Origin: Cadophora sp. MPI-SDFR-AT-0126 | Taxonomy: Eukaryota > Ascomycota > Leotiomycetes > Helotiales > Ploettnerulaceae | Reading direction: 5' to 3' | Length of the DNA: 64,000 nucleotides | NCBI GenBank assembly: GCA_020747065.1 | Contig: JAGMVK010000012.1 | Location: 1,488,001 to 1,552,000, forward strand | In this document: in pieces, positions 37,726 to 48,251 of the stretch | How positions within the stretch are numbered: position 1 is the stretch's first letter | Layout: every line of letters starts with the position of its first letter | Translations under genes and position numbers: made by a program | The notes under the pieces: generated by a model | Told to the model about the DNA's origin: nothing | The model's database searches: none | The model's input: the letters and a program-made list of their open reading frames with translations, nothing else

Positions 37726-37845
37726 ACATACGACCATAGGCTCCTGAGAAATGGGCATCCCGTCCGCTCTGCCATACACAAAGCAGGTGACCGGCAGATT
37801 AGTAGTTGGGTGGGTGACCACCAGCGAATACCTGCTGTTGTATGT
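37726..37845 (+). rRNA. 5S ribosomal RNA, divergent variant
   Basis: Starts ACATACGACCATAGG and contains the core block TAGTTGGGTGGGTGACCACC followed by AGCGAAT, ending TTGTATGT. The ends pair as the closing stem. About 120 nt, followed by a T-run terminator. Compared with the Neurospora 5S sequence from memory, several stem positions differ, but the partners differ too (for example ATGGGCA with TGCCAT, and GCAG with CTGC), so the fold is kept. The gene stands alone, as 5S genes do in many filamentous ascomycetes. The internal promoter should lie within the transcript. Confidence 0.92.
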
Positions 37846-37855
37846 TTTTTTTTTT
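37846..37855 (+). terminator. RNA polymerase III terminator of the 5S gene
   Basis: An uninterrupted run of ten T residues directly after the closing stem, the standard pol III stop signal. Confidence 0.85.
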
Positions 37856-38304
37856 GTTTCCTTTGAAGACTTTTCTGTGGGCGTTGTGCTGTGGAGCATT
37901 GTACGCGAGAACCCAGGGGCTTGCGCCGGAGACGGTCATTGTTGACTCGCTTACCATCCTTTCAACAGGGCATCTGATAGTTGGCTTTCACCTTTTTGTA
38001 TTCCCGATCATACATGGACTAGGTAACGGCGGAATTAGCAATCAGCATATCTGAAGTGTTTTGAGAAGAGAATAACACATGTCTTCGGAGGGAGATTCTT
38101 CAGGCACTTGAGAGAGAAAATAATGGCCCCTCGAATACCTACTGGTGAGAGGTAGAGGTTTCGATTAGAACATCCAAGTTCCTCCATGCACAAGCCGAAG
38201 CCTCAAAGAGCCGAAATATTTACGTAGAGAGCAAGATAAATGATTATACATTCTTACATCTCAGTATCGTACAGCTATCCACAGAACTCACTCAGAATCT
38301 ATGT
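37856..38304. other. Intergenic region, 3' of the DHCR24-like gene
   Basis: No gene seen. It probably contains the 3' untranslated region of the minus-strand oxidoreductase. Small frames (37842-38054) overlap the 5S gene and are not supported. Confidence 0.5.
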
Positions 38305-40245
38305 CTATTTATCGATCACATCAACTTTTCTATACTCTTTCCAAGAACTCTTCCTGGCAGCCACATAGCTCTTGCTCTTGATCGCCATCCAAATTCCATA
38401 AAAGCCGCCAAATGGCCACATAGTCCGCATCTTCTCAGCCAAAGACAGCTCTGTCACAGTCTTCCCCTCATCGCCAACTTCTACTTTGACTTTCTCGTAC
38501 ACACTTGGCAAGCCCTGTGCTTTGTATTTGGCTCGTAGAGCTTCATACCACGGGCGATCAAATTGTGACCAGAACTCGTCTTCGCCGTAGTAGGTGTGCG
38601 CGTATAGCCATTTCATGCCGCCGAGTTCTTGGAGTTTCTTTTCCAGGGCTCGATTCTTGCGGATGAAATCCGAATGGTTCTCTGGACCGTGACCCCAGAG
38701 ACCGATGTTGAGCATTGGCTCCAGAGACACCGGCTGTGATGACGTCTTGGAATCTGAGGATGCTGTCGACGAAGGGACGAAATGCGGATGCATTGTTGGA
38801 TAGGGGCTTTGCTTCAGCGGACATAGCCACAGTGGGTAAATACCAAATTCCTCATCGGTATAATCCACGAAAGCCTCAGCATTAGAGTAAGGCAATGCGA
38901 GGTCTTGCACAACGTATTTCTTAGACTGTCCACTGGCATGAAGAGCCGTGTACATCATACGTGTATGCAAGAAGTCGTCCAGCCACCACCGAGTAAATTT
39001 GTTGAACGGAAATTTGAAGTAATTAAACGCCGAAGCTCCAACCCAAAATCCACCTCGATCGTATCGAAAGAGGTATTCCGGGAGGGGAATAGCTTCTGTC
39101 GTAGCTTCGAATGACGAGTTGATAGCGTCTTGGACGTGGAGATAGAACCATGGATCGCTGGCAGCGCTGAAATTTTGAATGGGCGCGTCTTCCTTTGGGG
39201 TGTCCGTGAGTCGGCCAGTGATGATGGCTCCGTGTGTTTTTGAAAACATGATACCATCCACGTAATCATAGGTCGTGCCCTCAGCAGTGAACTCCTTGGA
39301 TTTAGAAATAGCCTCCTTCATGCTGGACACTGGATGATATGTTGTCTCCACGAATTTCTTCGCGTCCTGTAATCGCAATTCGACCAGAGTTGTGACTCCA
39401 AATGTGCCAACTGCACCCGCAGCTCCATGGAACAAGTCTGCCCTCTCTGTAGGAGACAGCCGGACGACCTCTCCATCTGCAAGAACCATCTCTACCCAAT
39501 TGATGGTCTGATCAAAAAAGCCATGCTTGAACGAACTGCTCTCGCCACTTGTCCCCGAATATCCACCTCCCACAGTTATGCCCGGAAATTCCATGACAAC
39601 GGGAGGAACAAGTCCATATTTCAGGGTTGCCTCCACCAGCCTATCCATTGGCACATTGGGCTCCACCAGACACGTCTTCTTCTCCGCATCGACGTGCAAG
39701 ACATGAGAGAGCTTGCTTGTGTCCACCAGGTTCTTCTTGAGGTTCGGTCGAGTACTATTTGTCGAGCCGTGGAAGATGCGGAACTTCTCGCCGCGAGAAT
39801 GGTACTCGCGAACACTGGCAGAGATGTCATCAACAGCCTGCCTATGCTGATCCATTGCGCCGTTTTTTCGAAGCTGCGTCGTTGAGAATTGTCGGGTTCG
39901 AGCGAAGGTATGCTTCCGGGAGGGAGTCGTCAGTCCGAAGCATTGTTTCGCAGGACGGATGTAGCCATCATGGAGAGCTATCCTCGCTGGAGCTCTGAAC
40001 AACGAGGCCGAAATCTGGCGCTGCACGGCAGAGATGCCTCGTCGTTGTATTCTAGCATGGCGAGCTGCACAGTGCGGGATGTGATGAAGTCGTGGCCTGC
40101 TGGCTGATATGGCGGTCCATTGAGGCTTCATTGAAGTTCTAAGGCTGATATGTGGGAAGTGATTTGGAAAAAAGTTGTGAGGTTCGGCGCCATCGATCCC
40201 GAAATCCGGTTCGGCTCGGCTCGGCTTGGGCAAGTGCGGACTCAC
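38305..40245 (-). CDS. DHCR24-like FAD-binding oxidoreductase
   Basis: A single uninterrupted frame of 646 residues. Residues about 150-330 form a PCMH-type FAD-binding domain, with the nucleotide-binding stretch VEPNVPMDRLVEATLKYGLV followed by PGITVGGGYSGTSGES and WVEMVLADGE. The C-terminal part resembles the Delta(24)-sterol reductase (DHCR24/DIMINUTO) family, flavoproteins that reduce the sterol side-chain 24(25) double bond with NADPH. The substrate in this fungus is not known. The frame has three plausible starts: 40245, 40131 (Met39) and 39855 (Met131, just before the conserved region). Residues 39-125 are rich in Arg and nearly free of acidic residues and include RQFSTT, which looks like a mitochondrial presequence. 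It is transcribed away from the chitinase gene across a 474-bp shared upstream region. Confidence 0.88.
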   Translation of the reverse strand: MSPHLPKPSRAEPDFGIDGAEPHNFFPNHFPHISLRTSMKPQWTAISASRPRLHHIPHCAARHARIQRRGISAVQRQISASLFRAPARIALHDGYIRPAKQCFGLTTPSRKHTFARTRQFSTTQLRKNGAMDQHRQAVDDISASVREYHSRGEKFRIFHGSTNSTRPNLKKNLVDTSKLSHVLHVDAEKKTCLVEPNVPMDRLVEATLKYGLVPPVVMEFPGITVGGGYSGTSGESSSFKHGFFDQTINWVEMVLADGEVVRLSPTERADLFHGAAGAVGTFGVTTLVELRLQDAKKFVETTYHPVSSMKEAISKSKEFTAEGTTYDYVDGIMFSKTHGAIITGRLTDTPKEDAPIQNFSAASDPWFYLHVQDAINSSFEATTEAIPLPEYLFRYDRGGFWVGASAFNYFKFPFNKFTRWWLDDFLHTRMMYTALHASGQSKKYVVQDLALPYSNAEAFVDYTDEEFGIYPLWLCPLKQSPYPTMHPHFVPSSTASSDSKTSSQPVSLEPMLNIGLWGHGPENHSDFIRKNRALEKKLQELGGMKWLYAHTYYGEDEFWSQFDRPWYEALRAKYKAQGLPSVYEKVKVEVGDEGKTVTELSLAEKMRTMWPFGGFYGIWMAIKSKSYVAARKSSWKEYRKVDVIDK

Positions 40246-40719
40246 TCTGGATCTAAATTTGTCTATTTCTCACTTCGTTTCTACAAGTCATGATCCTTCA
40301 TGACGAACTAAATTGTATTCAACACAGGAACATCGAATGCTCGAGTTGACCTTAGAAGTCAAATGCATTCAACTCATATATCAATACCTTTAACGACCGT
40401 CATGCCTTCGACATCTCTGGAGTGAGTAGCATACAGCAATGAGGACATCGGAGCATGTATTTTATCAATGAGTCGACCCATCCATTTATCCTTGGGGAGA
40501 GAAATGAGGTTCTTTGATCTTGACTGTCTGGAAGTCTCGGTTTTCGGGCAATACTGTAGCGCGTTCGGACAATTGAGGATGAGAGCTCGACGAAGGTTCC
40601 TTCCCCATGTCAGCTTGATAGGGGCTAGACTTTGTCCTTGTTTTCCCAATTCTCAATTTCGATGAATCATCTTCAGTTTTCTCCTATCCATCCTTTCGCA
40701 TCAAGCACCCCTCTGTATA
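40246..40719. promoter_or_regulatory. Shared upstream region of DHCR24-like gene and chitinase
   Basis: 474 bp between two divergent starts, no supportable gene. The last 60 bases before the chitinase start are pyrimidine-rich, a common fungal pattern around transcription starts. No specific operator was identified. Confidence 0.5.
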
Positions 40720-43020
40720 ATGTTATCTACTCTTTTCCTTTGCTCCTTGGCTTCTTTATTTCTCCTTGCGGTCCTAATTGAAGCGACGTCAACAAACGCT
40801 TCGTCGGAAAGCCCTGCAAAAAACATCTACAATCATGTTATACAGCAAGATTTCGATGATTTCGCTCCACTCCCAATTCTAGAGATTGGACTCGAGCACA
40901 TCCTCTCCCAAATCGGTGCCAACGCTACACAAGCAGGGAACGACTCTATGTCTGGCAAGACACACCACCGCTTGCAGACTGCCGGCAAGGTAGCCACACA
41001 GATGAAGGAAGCCACGGATCAATGCGGACCTGGTTCTCCCTGTGTTGATGGAAGTTGTTGCAATTCTGTAAGAGACACAATCTGCCAACTGGACAAGGGC
41101 CTGGCTGACGGTTAACAGGAGGGAAAATGCGGGTACACCCCTTATAATTGCGGATCCACGGCCACAACAGCGTGTATATCAAATTGCGATTCCCGAGCTA
41201 TGTGTGGTGTCAACTCGAGAGACAGTGCCCAGAAGTGCCCACTGAATCTTTGCTGCTCTTACTTTGGATACTGTGGTGTTTGTCCTTCTGATCCCAACGC
41301 TAGAGTTTTGACTGACTCGGCGAAGGCTTCAGAATTACACTGCGGCAATCCAAATGGTATGGCACTATGTCAACAGGGCTATGGGAGCTGTCAGACCGCA
41401 GCTGTGCCATCATGCCCGGGCGGCTCCTCTGCATCTGGTGGTCGGAAGGTTGCATACTATCAAGCAGGGCATGTAATTGCCCTATTCAATGGACATGTAT
41501 TGACTTGATACAGAAACCTGATGTATAGACGGTGCAATCGAATCACCCCGTCCGATATTATCCCAAGAGACTTGACACATCTAATATATGCTTTCGTCTT
41601 CATCAATCCTAGCACTTTCGAAGTGGAGCCAGAGAACGGTCCTCAAGATCGAGCGCTCTATTATCAGTTCACCGCGTTGAAAACGCCATCCACACAGACC
41701 TGGTTCTCGGTCGGAGGTTATGGTTTCAGCGATCCCGGAAACAGCTTCACAACTTGGTCTGAGTTGTGTGCCAACCCTGGAAGTCGAGCAATGTTTATTA
41801 CCTCTCTGATCAATTTCATGAGTAGCTGGGGGTTTCAAGGTGTCGATATTGATTGGGAATACGTAAGTCGTACCCGCAGGAGCTAGCCTGTACGCTCCAG
41901 CCTTTCTAATAGCACATCTGATCATTTCGTCAGCCTGTGGAATCAAATCGTGGTGGCCGTCCAATCGACACGGCGAATTTGAATTCTCTGATCCAGGAAA
42001 TGCGTGCCGCGTTTGGAACGAGGTTTGGCATCAGTATAGCACTGTAAATTTCTATCCGTGGCGATAAATTTGCAGCTAATGATCGACAGACCTTCCGACT
42101 ACTCATACATTCAACATTTTGATGTCGCCACTTTAGCTCAATACATCGAATTTTTCAACTTCATGTCCTATGATCTTCACGGACCTTGGGAAATTAATAC
42201 TACAGGGGCCATTCTCAAAGCACCAGGCTCTGTCGTGGATATTGGCAATGCTCTACTCCCCTTATGGTATGCCAACGTCCCACCAAGCAAAATCAACTTT
42301 GGCATTTCTATGTACGGGCGTTCATACACGCTACATGATCCAAGTTGCGCTGAACTTGGATGTTCATATACCGCAGCGGGCAATCCAGGCATTTGTACTG
42401 ATAGTCCTGGCCTCCTATCACTTTGGGAGATTGCACTTTTGAGAGGGGATAGAAATTTAAACTCAAAATTTCTGCCCGATGTTATGATGGAGCAGATGAC
42501 ATATGACAACCAGTACGTTATATTTGATGCTTCATCGACCGTTGATAGAAAGCTTCAGTGGGCGGATGGTCTTTGCCTGGGTGGTCTTTTCTACTGGGGT
42601 GTGGATTTGTACTCAACCTGGGGAAGGTCTGTAGCCTCCTCCTATTCACTCCATCTCACTGACCAACACAGCGGACGCACACCCATCACCGACTCCCAGG
42701 ACGCAACCTGCGGCGCCGCAAAGTCAACAACATGCATGAACCTGTCCCCAAACCAAAAGTGCTGCTCGAAAAACGGCCTCTGTGGTGGAACTCCAGCCCA
42801 CTGCGAAGCTGCGAATGGCTGTCAGCCAGCCTTCGGAATGTGTGTTGCCAATACTGCGACAGTCAGCTTGGATGGCAGATGTGGGCCTGATGCGAAGAGT
42901 GGATGCTACAAGAGCGTGTTTGGGGATTGCTGCTCGAAGAATGGATATTGTGGTGGTACGCGGGATTATTGTAGTCATGACTTGGGATGCCAGAATGAAT
43001 TTGGGGTCTGTTATGGCTGA
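40720..43020 (+). CDS. Secreted GH18 chitinase with CBM18 chitin-binding domains
   Basis: Five exons (40720-41067, 41119-41468, 41514-41862, 41934-42043, 42090-43020) sum to 2,088 nt, 695 residues, with every junction in frame. A signal peptide is followed by a Cys-rich CBM18-like region (about residues 98-215). The GH18 catalytic domain follows, with SVGGYGF and GVDIDWEY; the predicted acid/base Glu is residue 348, and the first Asp of DxxDxDxE is Gln341. Two more CBM18 modules end the protein (each with CCSKNG and CGGT). The second intron (41469-41513) needs a GC donor (GG|GCATGT); the GT just after it breaks the frame. A further optional intron at 41276-41332 (57 nt, phase 1) would shorten the first chitin-binding region without changing frame. 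It should hydrolyse chitin outside the cell, in wall remodelling, mycoparasitism or scavenging. Confidence 0.93.
41469..41513 (+). other. Probable GC-AG intron in the chitinase gene
   Basis: 45 nt, GCATGT...ACAG, phase 2. The nearby GT at 41473 gives phase 0 and leads to an immediate stop, whereas the GC donor restores YYQ-G-NLMYRRCNR, the expected start of the GH18 barrel. Confidence 0.7.
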
Positions 43021-44116
43021 GCTGGAGAAGGGAGGCTGTAGTCAAGTGGGGAGACGGCGGAGCTATTAGAGTATAATATATCGAAAAGCAGCACTCGTTC
43101 CTGATTCCATTTTTCAAATGTGATTTCCCATGATTATCAAGACTTAAAGCTTGCCTTCTCCTTGTTACGTCCTCTCTCTCCTGTTGGAGGTCGCCTCGCT
43201 CAGACTATCTATCCTCACCCTTTTTCCTATCACCTGACTGTGGTAGTCGGGAGTTTGTTGAGACAGATAGAGTTTTTTCATACCAAAAGATGGATACTTA
43301 TGACTTTTGTGAGTGTTGATTTGCGACAAAAGAACAGAAGTGTTACACAAGTGTTACTCTCCTCTACGATAGGCAAATCGCGACAGCTCTCGGCCCGTCC
43401 CCATTTTCCAAGCGTGATGTCGAAATTATCGAGGAGATGTGTTGAACGTGCCCGCTCTTTGAGGGGTTGCCGTTGTTGGTCGACATTCAGCAACAATCCT
43501 TCTACTCGCAGCCGTAAATACTGCTTTGGTTGGTTAGACGACTAGTCAGACGACTTTACTTAATTATTGAGGTAGTACTGGCTTCTGAGATCTACAAACA
43601 TTGAAATTTTGTGCAACGAATGCCGGAAATATCGAACGAGAACCGTTGTGGCTTTTATGAGACAAGTGTGTAGAGAACATGGAGCGCTGCACTGGAAACG
43701 TTGAATCGGAATCGAGAAATTATGTGTGAGAAGATCATTAGCTTCCTCTTCATCAACTGCAGGAAAGCTGAAGCAATTAATGATCGCTGCCTAGAAGTTC
43801 TCGACAATGTTTTGGTAAGCGAGCACCTGTCTGCTAGCTAGTCCAATAAGTTGATCTTACAACAATAGCTTGATCCAGTCATATCATGAAGTTTTGCAAC
43901 TCGTGATCGCGCTGCTCCAGGCAGTCACTTAGCATATGTCTGAAAAGAATTACTTTCTAGTTTGCATTCCCACAATCCAATGAATAGTTATCTGTTCTCA
44001 TTGTTGCCAGCCCCAGACGAACCTTCTCAAATCGTCGCCTTCTTCTTGACGGTATCGCTTTATGATATAACACTACCCATTCCAATCGGAGTCCAAGTCC
44101 CTTGGTCGCGGATACT
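43021..44116. other. Intergenic region, no supported gene
   Basis: About 1.1 kb. Frames at 43120-43545 and 43957-44229 (minus) have no domain, no splice continuation and overlap normal noncoding composition. The 3' untranslated region of the chitinase probably occupies the start. Confidence 0.5.
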
Positions 44117-44701
44117 ATGACTAAAGCAGAATTGGTGCCTGGCCACAATAATGCCACATATGGCCCAGTGGCCAAGAACGAGCAGCTCTTGTCTGTTGAG
44201 TTCCTCGAAATAGCACCGACGCCCATCATTGCGTGAGTGCCTTCCGATGCTTTGACTTTTTGATAATGATTATTTACTCTTGAATCTAGTGATCGCGTAT
44301 TCTTCGTCTACCTCCGCGGCTGGATTCCTTCTCGGACTCCGTCCTCAAATCTCAAATCTTCTGATTCCAATTCGGGACGCATGAATGCAACGCTCAAAGT
44401 AACCAGTAGTGCCGTCTACCTTGATGGATCATCCGATCACTCCGAGTCCCTCATAATACCGCTCAAGAGCACAGTGTTCAATGATGCGGCACACTTGGTT
44501 ATCCGTGACGAGATTGGGAAAGAGGTTGATTATCTACCAAGTACTGGAAGAGTAGATGTATTACTGGACTTCCAGATCCCAACTATGTTTTTGAGGAGTG
44601 GAGACTGGACTTTTGAGGTTGATGCTAGGCTTGGAGATGATGGTGATACGTGTTTATTTGCTTTTGGGTTGACCCAGGGGCTGATTGGTGAACTTAGATA
44701 G
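44117..44701 (+). CDS. Small conserved-looking protein of unknown function
   Basis: Two exons, 44117-44232 and 44290-44701, with a GTGAGT...CTAG intron in phase 2, give 175 residues. The product has a proline-containing N-terminus (MTKAELVPGHNNATYGPV), the block RVFFVYLRGWIP, and a C-terminal half predicted to be beta-rich, ending in an acidic loop and GLTQGLIGELR. I sense a family of secreted ascomycete proteins but cannot name it. The frame stays open upstream to 44066 without another ATG and reads SPSPLVADTMTKAEL, so a signal-peptide exon may lie further upstream. No promoter element is obvious. Confidence 0.75.
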
Positions 44702-45019
44702 TGTATTGAAATGAATGCTTGGTTAATAGACTTATGTGGTCGAGAAGGACAAATGTACTGAAGAGAAACTCGATGAGATCCGGGAAGAATAGACCACCAT
44801 TACAGGTGGAAAAACAAATATGTTGAAAATGGAATCTCCGGCGGACTGTGCTGTTAAGTTAGCGAGTTGAAGCCCAGCCGCACCGTCTAATTTTTAGCTT
44901 CACGGTAGCAACGACTTGACGTCCCGCAATATCACAACTTTCTACAACCACTCACTTGGCAACGCTTTCCCTAGCCTAGACTGCTCAAACCGCGAGTATA
45001 TGAAGAAGCGCAAGAAGAG
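44702..45019. other. Intergenic spacer
   Basis: 318 bp, with the 3' end of the small-protein gene and the upstream region of the HET gene. No motif recognised. Confidence 0.5.
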
Positions 45020-47218
45020 ATGGAGGGCATGTGGAAGCGACATGGGCCAGAGCGCCTTGTAAACCAACTTCGTGTTGCTCATGCCCATCGAGACGTCTAC
45101 CAGGAGTGTCATCACACTTCCACTGAAATGAAGGACTCTGCACCATGCGAAACATTACCACAGCCGAGCCAGCTACTCTCGGGTTGTCTCGAACCGAATC
45201 GAGGGGTTTGCGCAGTGTGCAACGATATTTGGAAGACAAGTTCCAACACACGTTCCATTCAGGCTACTGAGACGGATGTATGCATTGCTGCAGAAAGAGG
45301 ATGCCCCACATGTTCTCTTATCTCCGATGCAGCAACAATATTCTGTTCACATGTGAACAGCGACGAGTCTGAAAGTGCCGATTTAGTAAAGGTCGATGGA
45401 TTTACAATTTTCCCCGATAAAGGACGTCTATTGTTTCGTCTATCATTTCAAAATCTTGATGGTGTGCATGACGATGTATTGCTTCACTTGTTTTCTCCAA
45501 GAGGTATGCTATCAGACCTATTTTCCTGCTACTTATGCTAAATAAAGCTAGAATCATCCGAATTTCCGGTATTCAAGACGCCAAATTGTATTTCCAGCAA
45601 GCTTTGCCTCTCAGATTTAAAGGCCAAAGTCGCAGCCTGGATCCAGAACTGCGATTCCAAACACATCCACTGCCGGGTCCCGGAATGCCCGGTCTTGCCA
45701 TCTCGAGTTATAGACGTTGGATCCATGGAAAGCTTCGATGATATCAAGCTTGTTCTGAGCCATGGAAAGTCAGCTCGATATTTGGCATTAAGCTACTGTT
45801 GGGGGACTGGAGCGGCCATGATCCAAACCACCTCCTCGTCACTCGCGACATGGACTGAAGGGATTCCCTGGCATCAACTCCCCAAAACTTTCCAAGATGC
45901 CATAGCCATCACTCGGAAACTTGAAATACAATACGTTTGGATTGACGCGCTTTGTATCGTGCAAGATGATACTCAAGATTGGGAGTTTGAGTCCGCCAAC
46001 ATGGCGAATGTATACTCGAATTCTTATATCACAATCGCGGCAACCTCAGCCCCTGATAGCCATCACGGGTTACTTACAGATAGATGGACACAGCCTTGTA
46101 TTGTCAATGGCCTCAAAACTCCCGTCGATGCACACCACCTTGCCACGTCGGCAAAGGATCCTAATGATAGCATTTTCATGCGACCACGACTACATCTCGC
46201 ACATGACCGCTTCTGCAACATGGAAAATGCCATGTATCATGTCCTAGATGCACCGCTTCTAACAAGAGCGTGGGCTTTTCAGGAGCGTCTACTTCCCTCC
46301 CGGACACTCCATTTCCACGCTGAGGAACTCGTTTGGGAATGTAAATCCTCTGTTCAGTGCGAGTGCCAAAGTCTCGACAGAACATATAGTTTTGAGGAGA
46401 TGGGTATGGAAGGTTGGCTGAAGAACTTTGTCACTGGCAGTCTCCATGCTAATAATTCTGTCGATGAATTGGGCCATGTTTGGCTGGACCTAGTTTCGGA
46501 GTTCGGGGCGTTGCGTCTCACCAATGAGTCGGACCGCTTACCTGCACTGTCTGGTCTGGCTTCAAAATTCTCAGGGAAATGTTTGGGGAAGTATGTGGCT
46601 GGAATATGGGAGCATGATGTGGCGAGGGGACTGCTGTTTGTGTCTTCCCCTCATGACGACCATCAATCTGCTCAGCAAAACGAAATATCTTCACCGTCTT
46701 GGTCATGGGCTTCTGCATACCTCCGTGGATCAAGAATTTCGTATGGTCTCATACTCAATCGTGGCCTTATCCGAGACTCTTCATTCCGAATTTTGGGTAT
46801 AGATTTCAAACCGAGTAGCAGCAATCCTTTCAGCTGGGTCGAACAGGGCGATCTTCACGTTCAAGGTCGTTGCTCTTTCGCGAGGATAGCTACGGCTTCA
46901 AATCCACAATATCAAAGGCAAAAGACCTTTGTTATCAAAGTGGACGGCGTCCAGAAAAGCATACCTCTCGAGCACTTCGCAAGTGACGGTGATATGGAGA
47001 GTCTGAATGATACGCCACTTTATTGCTTACTTGTTGGCAAGCAAGATGAATCTTGGCCAGTCGACAATGATCTTGGCTGCACATCGTGGGAGTATGCGCT
47101 TGTTCTCAGCAAAGTATCGAAAGAACTGAACACATACAAGCGGGTTGGGTTGCTATCAATCATGGACGTTACCTGCTCTCTTCACAAAGAGCCAGTACTT
47201 ACTGTTATACTGGTATGA
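45020..47218 (+). CDS. HET-domain (heterokaryon incompatibility) protein
   Basis: Exons 45020-45503 and 45552-47218, with a 48-nt GTATGC...CTAG intron in phase 1, give 716 residues. An N-terminal Cys patch (CAVC...C...CPTC, about residues 72-100) precedes a linker. The HET domain spans about residues 235-400, with the family blocks YLALSYCWG, LPKTFQDAI and YVWIDALCI followed by SYITIAAT. HET proteins mediate vegetative incompatibility and related cell-death responses, usually by self/non-self interaction. The C-terminal 300 residues have no recognised repeat or nucleotide-binding domain, so it is a stand-alone HET protein. A later Met (45128) could be the real start. It converges on the glyoxalase gene with about 290 bp between stops. 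Confidence 0.92.
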
Positions 47219-47508
47219 CTGGCAATTACCCTCGGCTCTTCAGATATCGGCATGAGCAACAAATGCTCCAGGATAAGCTGTCATTTTGCTCTACCTGTAC
47301 AGTTCTCTTATCTTACAATTCACCCGAGATTAATATCTGTCTATAGTGGGTATCAAAGGTTTAAGCACTTTCTTTTTGGAAAGTTCCAATGTTTTTGGAG
47401 GACACGTCTTGTCTTAATGCCTATAATCTTCTATGTGGCGACTATTATCTCCCTTCTTTCCCTGAAGTCACACCGCGCCGCAATCCTCCAGGGTTTCCAC
47501 ATCAAAAC
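47219..47508. other. Convergent 3' intergenic spacer
   Basis: 290 bp between the ends of the HET and glyoxalase genes. Frames here are noncoding shadows. Confidence 0.5.
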
Positions 47509-48251
47509 TCAAGTCCTCGGAGGCTGCTCTACTTTCTGGGGTACAATCTCAACCCAATATCCCTAAATAGCTCTAAGTCAGCACTGACAACATAATCCAC
47601 GCGCACGAAAATAGGCAACGCTAAGAAAACCGAAATACATCGCAAAAAGAAAGAAGAACTCACATCCGGATCCCTCAAAAACGCCAACTGCCTAAACACA
47701 AACTTATACCCCTCAACCACATCCCTCCCCTCTTCCACCTTCCCCTCCTCCAACCCCTCAACCCCATACTGCCCCACCTCACTCTCCCCAAGCGGTTTAA
47801 TAACCTCCACACCAAACTCTTTCGCCCTGTCCAACACCTCCTTCACATCCGGCACCGTAAATCCCAAATGTCCAAATCCCTGCCCCAGCCCATCCGTCTC
47901 ATTCCCATTCCTATAGTTCACACCTCCAACTTTCCCACCCTCTCCATCCCCTCCCGATCCTAACTCTGAGGAATTCTTCGGCGGAATATAATACAACTCC
48001 AACAACCCCTTCGCCGTCCCTAAATCCGCGATCGACACGTCCCTTGGTCCGAGATAGTAGATCGTCCACGCACCAGTGTTGAAAATGAAGATGGTGTGTA
48101 AGCCGAGGAAGTCGTTGTAGAAGCGTAGGGAGGCTTCGGGGTTGCGGATTCGTAGCATGAGGTGGTTGAGCCGGATTCCGGAGGTGGAGGGCGTGATGGG
48201 GCGGGGTGGCGGGATGGTGTGGATGCCGGGTTCGTAAGTGGTTGAGGACAT
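47509..48251 (-). CDS. Glyoxalase I (lactoylglutathione lyase)
   Basis: Exons 48251-47664 and 47562-47509 flank a 101-nt GTGAGT...TTTAG intron and give 213 residues. The intron is required: without it the protein ends in an unrelated tail, with it the C-terminus reads DPD-GYWVEIV as in the family. All four metal ligands are visible: His30 (LNHLML), Glu85 (LLELYY), His128 (GFGHLGF) and Glu201 (YWVEIV). The enzyme isomerises the hemithioacetal of methylglyoxal and glutathione to S-lactoylglutathione, the first step of cytosolic methylglyoxal detoxification. The Gly/Glu-rich loop before His128 is typical. No targeting signal. Single-domain form. Confidence 0.95.

Noticed and set aside
43120..43545. 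141-codon frame between the chitinase and the small-protein gene
   Set aside because: No domain, and it overlaps probable 3' untranslated sequence; nothing supports translation.
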